Positions 55,900 through 64,000 of a stretch of DNA of 64,000 nt are shown here, piece after piece (the stretch's first letter is position 1; every line of letters starts with the position of its first letter). The notes beneath the pieces were generated by a model. The model saw only the letters and a list, made by a program, of their open reading frames with translations. It did no database searches and was not told the DNA's origin. Both the position numbers and the translations under genes were made by a program. This DNA is from Gonatopus flavifemur (taxonomy: Eukaryota; Arthropoda; Insecta; Hymenoptera; Dryinidae), in the NCBI GenBank assembly GCA_018340375.1, contig JAFFJZ010000006.1, positions 23,318,001 through 23,382,000 of the forward strand. The letters run 5' to 3'.

Positions 55900-57463
55900 C
55901 AGTTTATTACGTTAAAAAATCTGCAAGGTGAATGCGAATTGTGAAGAATTCATCTCCAAAATGCCATCCACGAGGCATTAAGAAATATTCCCAAGCATTT
56001 ATTTTCCCTCTTCATCATGAGCCAATATTCGAAACCCAGGCAGCACACTATAATTTCAAATCAAATGAATTCATAACGAGAATCGTTCGAGAACGCCAAC
56101 TGAGAGTCTCATGAATTCATTAAGTACACTTTTTCTGTACAGAAATGTATATACACGAAAAGTTGTATATAGCAATCTGAAATAATCATAAAACATTTGT
56201 TTCCTTGGTAAATAATTCCTCAATGATATTCCTTTCATTCGAAATCCCGAAAACAAGAGAACAAAATCCACCGCATATACGATCTTTTTTCCTCTCAAAA
56301 ACATTGTCACTTGAATACAATATGCTGTCCATCCTCCTAAATGACCATTTATCTTATATATAAATGTGTGTTTATTTTGTTCACACATCGGTTGCAGTCT
56401 ACCCTCATTCACAGCTAATAAAAGAAAAACGATAAACACAGAGCGACCCATGATCTTTCACCTACCATAGTTATTTTCCTTCATTTTCTCGCTGCACCCT
56501 ACCGTTTTATATTTTGTACGTCATAGTGTTACATATCGATCGAACCGAGGGATACTGATTAAAAAACAAATTACTCGGAGAAAGAGAGAGAATCGTCTAT
56601 TTATTTTGTTTCTTTAGTATACTCATAAAAATAGGTAAGTGAGAAAGAAATTGAATATCCTTCGGTTTCATAGACACGGAAAGATGTCTTCTTGATGTTG
56701 ATTCGAGAAGATACGAGGCCCCGGGAGGCTGCATTTCGTGAGATTTTATCGCAATCGCGTATCACGCGAAATTGGACTCGCGAAAAAAAGAAAATCTGGA
56801 AGGTTTATGAGGTCAGTTTCGCTTGATTTATATTAGAAAGGAAATTTCATCAGATGGAGTCACTGTACGCTCGTATCCTCTTAAACTTTATTGATTTTCA
56901 AAACGGATACGGTAGACGGAAAACGAACAAATCGAGAATGTACTTGACGTTGCACTGTTAAAAAGTTATTCTCTGTATACAAAAGAATCTTGCATCGAAA
57001 TCCAGTTCTCAATTTAAGTTCGTGTGTTAACAACTCTCGGTACATCTCCAGGGATATTTGTGTACGTTAAAGGGAATATTTCGGAAGGAAAGTTGAAAGA
57101 GTTTCATTACCCGTGCAGGAATTCTCTATTAAATTATTTTTCCGTGTGTCTTAAAGAGAACAATCTTTTTCCCATCAGGTCTCCTTCATGCTTGACTTTC
57201 CCTGGACTTGCTATCCATTTGTGAGGGACTTGATATTTCTAAAAGCTCGTCAAAACTTACAAACATTTCCTCAAAATCCATTGAAATTCTATCTTTGACT
57301 CGTTTGATATATTTTTCCGCCAGAACCGGATTGAAGAGTGTTGAAGAATGTTGAAAGGCTTGGAGCTATCCCACCCTTTCGCAAATAATCTATAAAATCT
57401 CATTGACGAATGGGAAAATGAATAGGTTTCAATGGAATTCAATGATACTCAATCAGAAATTTC
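55900..57463. other. Intronic stretch with one minus-strand frame that begins like a secreted protein
   Basis: A minus-strand frame at 56071-56451 (126 codons) starts with a hydrophobic segment, MGRSVFIVFLLLAV, but the rest is rich in Phe, Tyr and Leu and has no recognisable domain. I treat it as probably chance. Otherwise nothing seen. Confidence 0.3.
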
Positions 57464-57465
57464 AC

Positions 57466-57667
57466 CAGTGAACATTTTTCTTCTCAACGCTCCAAACATT
57501 CATTTCATTTTCTCAATGATATCAGAGAGTTCTCTAATGCATCGATTCCGGAGATCTTTTGAATGACTTGATTATGAACTCTGAAATCGACGCATCCGAA
57601 AACTTTCTGATATCATTCAGAGAATGATAAATGTTTGAAATGTTGAGGGAAAAAATGCTCACTGAGA
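57466..57667. repeat. CAGTGAACATTTTTCTTC inverted-repeat element
   Basis: CAGTGAACATTTTTCTTCTC pairs with the right end GGGAAAAAATGCTCACTG. The arms (CATTTTCTCAATGATATCAG / CTGATATCATTCAGAGAATG) are well matched. Relative of 18201-18407. Confidence 0.6.
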
Positions 57668-57972
57668 TGGCATCATACCAGGTTCCTTTTACATAAAAAG
57701 CGAGATCCGGAGCTATAATCGCCCCCTCAATTCCTAGATTGTGTAAATTTCAGTTATTCAGTGTCGCATCAGAAATTTGATGGTACCCCAGAGTTTATCA
57801 GGGGAGAATTTTAAAAGAAATTTAAGGGAAAGGGGGAAATTTTAAAAGATTTCCCTTATCAGGGCCCTAATAAGATTCATCTCCCCCGTATACGATCATA
57901 ATTCCTTTCATTTATACCCCGTCAGGTAAACTGATCAGAGCCGAATAAAGTTGAATGAGGCGTTTCTTATTG

Positions 57973-58197
57973 CACGAAAAAAATAATTTATCTGGAGCAG
58001 CGGAGTGGCTAGCACGGACACGGATAGCCATTAAATGAGCTCCTGCAGTTAAATTTTAGTTATGACGGCAAAAAAATTCGCCTTTGTAGCTGGCTTATTC
58101 ACTGTAACAGCTAAAATTTAGCCGCAGGAGCTAACTCAATGGCTGTCCGTGTCCGTGCTAGCCACTTCGCTGCTGCAACTGAATTATTTTTTCCGTG
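57973..58197. mobile_element. CACGAAAAAAATAATTTATC MITE, 225 bp (copy 3)
   Basis: Third copy of the 12840-13064 family, with the same length. It shares GGCTAGCACGGACACGGATA and the right end GAATTATTTTTTCCGTG. Confidence 0.75.
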
Positions 58198-58348
58198 TGA
58201 GACGTAAATTAGCAAGGTTAGCTACATTCGGGCTTGATTCAAGTTATCCGGATCAGAGCCGGATGCATTTTGATATGGTCAATCTTATTAGAGTTAGAAT
58301 ACTCTCAGAATCTGGAGGAGTGGAAAATCCCTCGTTCCCATGCAGGGT

Positions 58349-59540
58349 TTTACAAACGCCCCAATAATGGCCCATCACTGGATGATAACTTGGGCCCAAT
58401 AATGGCAATCGATATTGGACCATTAAAGAATTAATGATTGGCCCAGTAATGGCACATCATCGGGTCATGAATATTATTAATCCCACGTTTTTAGCAGCCA
58501 AAAGACGTCTTATGCAACAATTTCAGACAACTTCCCAGGTAGGAAATGCCAATATTGACAACTGGCCCATCCTTGGCAAAATACTGGGCTGCCAAGCATC
58601 GCGAACCAATATTGGTCCAATATACAACCGTTGTTCATTCTAAAAACCATACCGGGTTTCATAGGAAATTCCAATATGACAACTGGTGCAAGCTTGGCAA
58701 AATATTGGGCTGCCAAACATGGCGAACCAATATCAACCCAGTATAAAACCGTTTGTTATTTGAGAACCCACACCATGTTTCATAAGGAATGCCTATACAA
58801 CAAGTGGTTCAAGATTGGCAAAACATTAAGCTGCCAAGCATGGCGAACCAATATCGGCCCAATATTAAACCATTTGGTATTTGAGAATCTATACCACATC
58901 TCCATGTTTGTGATTTTTACAGAGTTGTACCGATATCCCTGCTAAAAATCTTATCGTTTTCTATGGGAAATTTTTAGCAGGGATGGCATGAAAAATGCCG
59001 TCATTTTTTTCTCCAAAAAGTATGTTTGAAGAATCAGGTTGAAGCATGGCAAAAGTTAATTAATATACACAACTTGGGCCAGGTCCGGTTTAATCGTATG
59101 AGCAAAGCTCCAAAATACTCATAATACATATATCATGAGACATTGAGTACCAAGCCTGGCACGAGGTTATCATCCCAAGCTTTCACCAAGCTTGGGCCAT
59201 TTTTTCTCATGGATTCTGGCCCAATATAACTCATAATTGGGCCAAGATCAGGCCAAGCTTGGGCCATTTGTTAATTCCTACCTGGATTTGAGACGTTATA
59301 TTCATTGGGTATCAGATTCATCCAGCCGAACGTAAGAATTGCTCTCTAAGAGTTTCAATGTGCTCTCAAATTAATCTAAGATAAATTTATCCTCATTTGA
59401 TTCAAGATCACAATGTTGTATTTTCAGTGTTTTTTCTGCCTTGTCACCTGGCCAGTATTGGGCCATTCTTGGTCTATCAATGGGAATCAATTGCTGGCCA
59501 TTCAACGTCAGCCATATATCGCTTGATTATCGGCTGTGTT
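58349..59540. repeat. GGCCCAATAATGG-rich repeat region with 121-bp tandem array
   Basis: Between 58560 and about 58890 a unit containing TTGGCAAAATATTGGGCTGC and GCGAACCAATAT occurs three times, starting at 58560, 58681 and 58802 (period 121). On both sides GGGCCA/TGGCCC and CCAATATTGG words recur, and CCAAGCTTGGGCCA is repeated near 59200. The edges are uncertain. It may be the inside of a large non-autonomous element. Confidence 0.6.
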
Positions 59541-59569
59541 TCCAATAATGGGCTTCCTGCTAGGGTTTC

Positions 59570-59790
59570 ACTCCACTAAGTCTCAGAAGTGAGCCAGTCC
59601 GCTTCGAGTGGGATTTTCACTCTCTTCGAGTGGACCTTCGCTCTTTTGGAGTGAAAAATTCACTCTAGAATGGGTGTGGCTGTGAGTTTATAACCTGAAA
59701 CTTTAAATTATCACCCTAAAAGAGTGGAAATTTCACTCAAAATTTCGACAGGCTCACTTTTGGCGGGCTGAAGAGTGGAATCTCTACCAA
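59570..59790. repeat. GAGTG/CACTC-rich inverted repeat
   Basis: Words such as TTTTCACTCTCTTCGAGTGG and TTGGAGTGAAAAATTCACTC alternate on both strands, similar to 3577-3871. Confidence 0.4.
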
Positions 59791-59826
59791 AATTCATTTG
59801 AGACGATTAAAGTTCACCAATCGCAG

Positions 59827-60231
59827 CTAGAGATACCTCTCTGCGTGGAATACAAATGCATGGGAGATCGAAGATTGCTGTTTCGTTCTGTTGATGCTTT
59901 GTTTATGTAACGTCAAGTATTCATTCGGTTCGTCCCTGACGGTAGAGAAGGAAAATATCATTGGAATTCCAGGGTCTTCCTGACGCATTGCAGGGATCAT
60001 ATTGATATAAAATAAAGAAAAGATATAACATGTTCCGCTTTTCGACACCACTCTTCCACTTCGTAAAATCGTTTGAAAAGATTCATTTGTAATCCAGTCA
60101 CTTGCACTGATCTTTGTGCACTCTGTCGATAGAAAATGTTTTGCACTCATGTAAAAATAATCATTATGTATATTCATAATTTCAATTTTGAAATATATAC
60201 TGCTTCCACGCCTACACACACGAATTATCAC
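59827..60231 (-). other. Open frame of 134 codons, probably not a gene
   Basis: The minus-strand frame contains a fairly protein-like middle part (ESFQTILRSGRVVSKSGTCY, RQEDPGIPMIFSFSTVRDEP). At this base composition about one frame of this length is expected by chance in a window of this size, and no supporting exon or domain is seen. Confidence 0.15.
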
Positions 60232-60386
60232 ACATGCTTATGATATAAGCAGTTTATGAATTTTGATTATCATTGAAATAATGATGTACCGATAACCAGA
60301 TATTTTCAAATTCAAAAATTGATTCCTTTTATTCAAATCTTGTAAATAATTAACGTCTTACGTTTCCAGAATAAATAATATAGGGT

Positions 60387-60593
60387 CACCGAAAAAAGTA
60401 ATTAGTTACCCTTACTTCAAATTAGTTCCAGAAACTAGATACAGTTGTTGATATTTGGATAACTAAAACGGGCGTTGGCTCGGCTAAATTCAAATTGAAT
60501 TTCTCTGACTTTGCTTATTACTCGAAACTAATTTTCACAACTAACTTCAGTTTATTCGGTCGAATGAATTATTTTTTTCGGTGCACACGTGGT
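60387..60593. repeat. CACCGAAAAAAGTAATTAG MITE-like element
   Basis: The left end CACCGAAAAAAGTAATTAG and right end ATTATTTTTTTCGGTG pair. AACTAAAA/TTAGTT words recur inside. Confidence 0.5.
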
Positions 60594-61185
60594 ATTCAAT
60601 ATGCACAAACCTTGAGATAATTTTTTCCGAATGTCATATAATTCATCTGCTAGAAAAGGATGATTAGAAAAGATTAATTCAAATTTAATCCATCCAAATT
60701 CATCTAAATTTGTCTAATTCGTCTGCGGATTGTGATTCAAATGAATGTTGAAACAATTCGTCTTATGAGCACAATGCTGAACATTATGAATTGACTATTA
60801 TGAATTTAAGTGGAATAACGGTAGGTATTGATTTCAATTGTTCTCAAATTGAAAAGAAGAATGATCTGAATTCTCCTAAAATTCCATACATTGGAACAAG
60901 AGAATACATTCGAATCGATCAAAATTTCAATTGATTTCAAATGTTTTATTGTTGTCTGATCTTCCATTGTTGAGAAAGTTGTCAAGTTGACAGCTGAATA
61001 TCTTAATAGAATAGCGTTACGAGTCTCGTGAGTGACTCTAAAGCGCTTCAATTCATGTACCAAGAATATCGAATAATGAGAGTTGCCGAGTTGATGTTAA
61101 AATACTATAGAAATGATCATAATGAGACAAAAAAAAACGATAAGACATTGATGAACTCACCACGTAATCTCAACATAATTTTTAG

Positions 61186-61314
61186 CATCTGCACTGGTCG
61201 AACCATCATTTGGATTCTGTGGACAGCGGTGGCGGAGGTAGTGGTTTGGGTTGGCCGAGAGCTTCCAGACCACGCGTCAATAGTGCCATCGACGTTGCCG
61301 GTTTCCTATCACAG
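61186..61314 (+). CDS. Exon 6 of FNDC4/5-like gene: cytoplasmic tail
   Basis: A phase 0 exon of 43 codons (residues 219-261) lies between AATTTTTAG and a CACAG|GTAACG donor. It starts HLHWSNHHLDSVD, has a glycine-rich stretch (SGGGGSGLG, about 232-240) and ends RVNSAIDVAGFLSQ. The DNA is GC-rich relative to the intron and the frame joins exons 5 and 7 without a shift. No enzyme or binding domain is recognisable, and it should lie in the cytoplasm. Confidence 0.75.
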
Positions 61315-62501
61315 GTAACGAAACAGTTTAATCAATCGCATTAAATCGAAACTAAATTTTCCTCTATTCGATTAACCATTAGAGACGCATAGCGCATATG
61401 CTTTCGCATCGATTTTTCTACAAATCTAAGAATGGTTGGAATGTATCATTACACTGCAAAGAAGGAATAGTCGATTTTCGACCATCAGGACAAGTAACAA
61501 GTTAGCTGCCTCAACTAACTGAAAATATCTCAGGTATTTACGTTGGTTAGTGCAACTATGGAGTTAGTTGAGGCAGCTAACGTGTTAATTGTCCTGACTA
61601 TTAAGTAGCTGTAGCAACTACTTAAGTAGATGGTCGAAAATGCTGCAACTACTTATTTTTTTCCGGGTAATTTGATAACGCAGCACATTTTTCATGATTT
61701 TCATTACACGTAGGAACCATCATCACACCTCGTTCTTTGTTCCGTGTATTATATTCTGAGAGAGAAGAGCTGTAGCTGAAAATAAGCCCAAGTACAGTTT
61801 TCAGTCACAGTAGCTTTTTTTCCACCGTCGCAGCGATTTCCATAGCTATTTCAATGAAAAATCTAGCTACTGTAACTACAAAAATATACTTGGGCTACAG
61901 TTTTTCCTCAGTGTCGTGTAAAAAGTCCTGAAAAGACTACACGTTCTCAAGAAAGTAAAAGAATTCGCAGACTCTGTATCAGAATTATAACCGTGATTTG
62001 AGCTGTGTATCAATTAATACGTGCGATCACAGGCCGTTTGCTGATCCATTCATCGTTAATCCGTTGAATACACATTCCCTGTTGCAAAATGTGAATTCCC
62101 AAAGCGAAGTGAAAAAAATTGGGATCTAATTTTCCTGTGGATACATTGACACGACGTTAGAGCGAAATGTGTGCGATCGATAAAATCCATCACAAGGAAA
62201 TAAGAAGTTTTTTGTTCTTCGTTCCCTTATATGTATATACATATAATGTTAGATTGAATAAATAACGAGATCGAAGAAACAGCTGGAACTTCAGAGTTCA
62301 AGGTAATTTACAGAAGTACAATGTAGTGCAGCACCACTTGAGCAATCGATAAATACTTGTGGGTTGTGGCAGAAACGATGTAGTAAACGTTGTCAGAAAA
62401 TATCGATATAACGATGATGATGATGATGATAATGATGATGATGGCCAACAACGTCAACTGTTTTCCTTCCCCATTTTACATTATTATCGCTATCCTTACA
62501 G
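61315..62501. other. Intron 6 (1.19 kb)
   Basis: It holds two AGCTA-rich palindromes (61449-61670 with TTCGACCATC arms, 61752-61914 with CCCAAGTA arms) and a GAT microsatellite (62411-62443) just before the acceptor TATCCTTACAG. Confidence 0.65.
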
Positions 62502-62818
62502 GAATTTCTACGACGGCACGGGTCCACGTCACGATTATGTCGTAAGGTTCGCAGTGCAGACAATTTACCATTGGCATCGACCGCACCCACAACCACGTCC
62601 ACGCGTCATCACCAGGAACACAGTCTTCGAAAGTACAGGGAAGAAATTGACGCCGATACCACCGAAGCGTTCTTGAAAACAAATAATCAAGATGAATACG
62701 ATAGGAACGAGGAAAGTAATCAATTGATCACACAAAGCAGTGTCGAGAGCGGTATCAATAAGGACAACCTGGATAACAATTTAATGTTGGATGCTAACTT
62801 CAATCAACCATCTCCAAG
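62502..62818 (+). CDS. Exon 7 of FNDC4/5-like gene: cytoplasmic tail, basic then acidic
   Basis: The longest coding exon in view (residues 262-366 plus two bases of 367). It opens with a basic, serine-rich segment, EFLRRHGSTSRLCRKVRSAD, then a Thr-rich part, then a long acidic and Asn/Gln-rich region around EEIDADTTEAF, NNQDEYDRNEESNQ and NKDNLDNNLM. No domain is recognisable. It is likely disordered, and the arginine- and serine-rich start could be a phosphorylation or adaptor site, which is only inference. It ends CCAAG|GTGAGT. The open frame continues upstream of the acceptor through the GAT microsatellite in another frame, which is not exon. Confidence 0.8.
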
Positions 62819-63740
62819 GTGAGTACTGTCACCGACGACGACATACGCTCGTCGTTACATTCTGTATTGAATCGAGAAAATCTTTTCAATGTACGCGACG
62901 TACTCGAGTCGAGGATTTTCATTAATTAATGAGAAAGAGAAGAGCGTTCCAAGTAATGACATGAAAGCTGTGAATGAGGTTCTTAATTAATTCATTTAAG
63001 AGGATGGTCCGTTTTAAACGACAATGTTCACGATTAAAGCACCACCGCGTCTCTTCAACGAATTTGACAAATGGAATTGAATTTAAAATGGGCTTTTCTC
63101 TTGAATTTAGAAGGATGCTCGGTTGTCTTTTCTTCTCAGAGTTGTCGAATATTTCGATCGTTCGATGTTGAAAAATTTATTGAATAAATCAATTCCAGTG
63201 GAGAAATTCAGGCGATTCACCTTGAATTAATTTCTGGAATTTTCTCAGAATGTGCAAAACATTGTTAAAACGTCCCAGAATCGCGTCGTAAAAAGTGAAA
63301 GTGAAGTTTCCCTCCAAGTTTAGTAAAGGCAGCGAAAATTCCCCTATGCTTTTCTCCTGGCCCTAGCGGATCTGGGTGAAGGTTTAGGACATTTTTTTCA
63401 ATAAAAATTCAACCAATCTCAATTTGGTGATTTTCTGGGTTTCTACCATTTTTTGTGACCTTGTTCAAAGCAACCGTTAACCATTTTCTAACCAAATGTT
63501 TACCAAACCAAAAAAATTGGAATCGCTAGGGAGAATTTGGAAGAAAATCTGACATTCACTGTTCCCAGCGACATGTTGTGCTGTCCGAGTGAGGAACCGT
63601 GAGAAAATTGTTTATCCAAACAAGGAGAACGCTCGGACAGTGTAATCCACGAAAGATCACCTCCAAGCGAGAAGAAAATTAGATAGAAGAAAAGTGCTCT
63701 AATGATTTTCCACTATTTCTCATTTCTCGTCTTTTTCCAG
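62819..63740. other. Intron 7 (0.92 kb)
   Basis: GTGAGT to CTTTTTCCAG. It includes copy B of the repeat at the window start (63390-63535). Confidence 0.7.
63390..63535. repeat. Interspersed repeat, copy B
   Basis: Same-orientation match to 1-285 (TCAATTTGGTGATTTTCTGG, TTCAAAGCAACCGTTA, AATCGCTAGGGA), shorter by internal deletions. Confidence 0.6.
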
Positions 63741-63866
63741 AGACTCCCCGGTGACCTCTTCTTCGTTAGTCGCCAGACGTTTCGGTGGATGGCGAGTGGG
63801 CGGAAGTCATGAATACGTTAGATGTCCTATGCGCCAGCCTTCAACTTCTATAGACCAAACGGAAAG
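63741..63866 (+). CDS. Exon 8 of FNDC4/5-like gene: cytoplasmic tail (gene continues beyond window)
   Basis: The exon completes Arg367 and encodes residues 368-408 with two bases left over, ending at a strong donor (GAAAG|GTGAGT). The sequence includes DSPVTSSSLVARRFGGWRVG and YVRCPMRQPSTSIDQTE. It is a Ser/Thr- and Arg-rich tail with no recognised domain. It is not the last exon: the frame is open at the donor and intron sequence follows to the window edge. Confidence 0.8.
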
Positions 63867-64000
63867 GTGAGTTATTCCTGTTTTTCCCTGTCCTTTTTCA
63901 ACTCGGAATACAACATCGTTTTTAAGTATCACATTCATCGGTAGAGAGAAGTACGAAGATAATTATCCGGACGGTTAGTAGTTGGCTCAACGCCAACGAT
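63867..64000. other. Start of intron 8
   Basis: The sequence after the donor GTGAGTTATT has no further exon before the window ends. Confidence 0.6.

Larger units (their letters stand above)
46561..61185. other. Intron 5 (14.6 kb), repeat-rich
   Basis: It joins exon 5 to exon 6 in phase 0, with acceptor ATAATTTTTAG. Besides the elements listed separately, it holds an AAT/GAT-rich tract (46590-46637), an A run and CA/TA run near 48607-48650, and TTC, ACC and TA microsatellites near 55 kb. No known domain is encoded within it. Confidence 0.65.
31837..63866 (+). other. Gene span: FNDC4/5-like single-FN3 membrane protein (3' end outside window)
   Basis: Eight coding exons join in frame. Splice phases are 1, 2, 1, 0, 0, 0 and 2 at the internal junctions, and the last exon ends in phase 2. 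The product so far is about 408 residues: signal peptide (1-17), one FN3 domain (about 25-113), proline-rich stalk (114-148), transmembrane helix (about 154-172) and a polar cytoplasmic tail. This layout and the WAGAIALFF membrane motif match the FNDC4/FNDC5 family, whose vertebrate members are type I membrane proteins that can release a soluble FN3 ectodomain. Whether the insect protein is shed is unknown. The tail here is much longer than in vertebrate FNDC5, and the final exon, untranslated regions and promoter are not visible. Family assignment is from memory of the motif; gene structure is read directly from the sequence. Confidence 0.75.

Noticed and set aside
56071..56451. Minus-strand frame with a signal-peptide-like start
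   Set aside because: After the first 15 residues the sequence is Phe/Tyr-rich without known features, and no splice partner was seen. Chance is the simplest explanation.
62359..62501. Asp-rich frame running into exon 7
   Set aside because: It is created by the GAT microsatellite in intron 6 and uses a different frame from the exon.
1..64000. A CRISPR array or prokaryotic defence system
   Set aside because: No regularly spaced direct repeats with unique spacers occur. The repeats are inverted or nested, and the gene structure is eukaryotic.

Overview
The window is AT-rich (about two thirds A+T by eye), intron-rich and full of inverted repeats. It looks like an arthropod nuclear genome, most likely an insect. 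A parasitic wasp or other hymenopteran is my guess from the protein, the composition and the fossil mariner, but the sequence does not prove it. There are no operons, ribosome binding sites, rRNA genes, CRISPR arrays or intact tRNA genes.

One gene can be followed with confidence. It is on the + strand, starts at 31837 and runs off the right edge. Eight coding exons (31837-31885, 34536-34680, 42630-42775, 42982-43085, 46351-46560, 61186-61314, 62502-62818, 63741-63866) join in frame through GT-AG introns to give about 408 residues. The product has a short signal peptide, one fibronectin type III domain, a proline-rich stalk, one transmembrane helix and a long polar cytoplasmic tail. The single domain and the WAGAIALFF membrane motif point to an insect relative of vertebrate FNDC4/FNDC5 (irisin precursor family). 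I recognised this from memory, without a database search. The introns are large (7.9 kb and 14.6 kb), and most of their length is repeat.

Region by region: 1-31836 has no gene I can support. It holds palindromic non-autonomous elements (3-8 kb, 12.8-13.4 kb, 28.4-31.3 kb), a strongly nested block at 14.7-21.9 kb, and plainer AT-rich sequence between them. From 31.8 kb to the end the gene's exons lie between further elements. These include a fossil mariner transposon 49 bp past one splice donor, several MITE families, a 121-bp tandem repeat, and four tRNA-like sequences, three of them inside inverted-repeat elements.

The most interesting material is the inverted-repeat elements: their shared ends, nesting, target duplications and recurring tRNA-like inserts. 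I see no prokaryote-style defence or mobile system. Three short open stretches (11024-11269, 48650-48965, 50921-51171) look more protein-like than their surroundings and remain unidentified.
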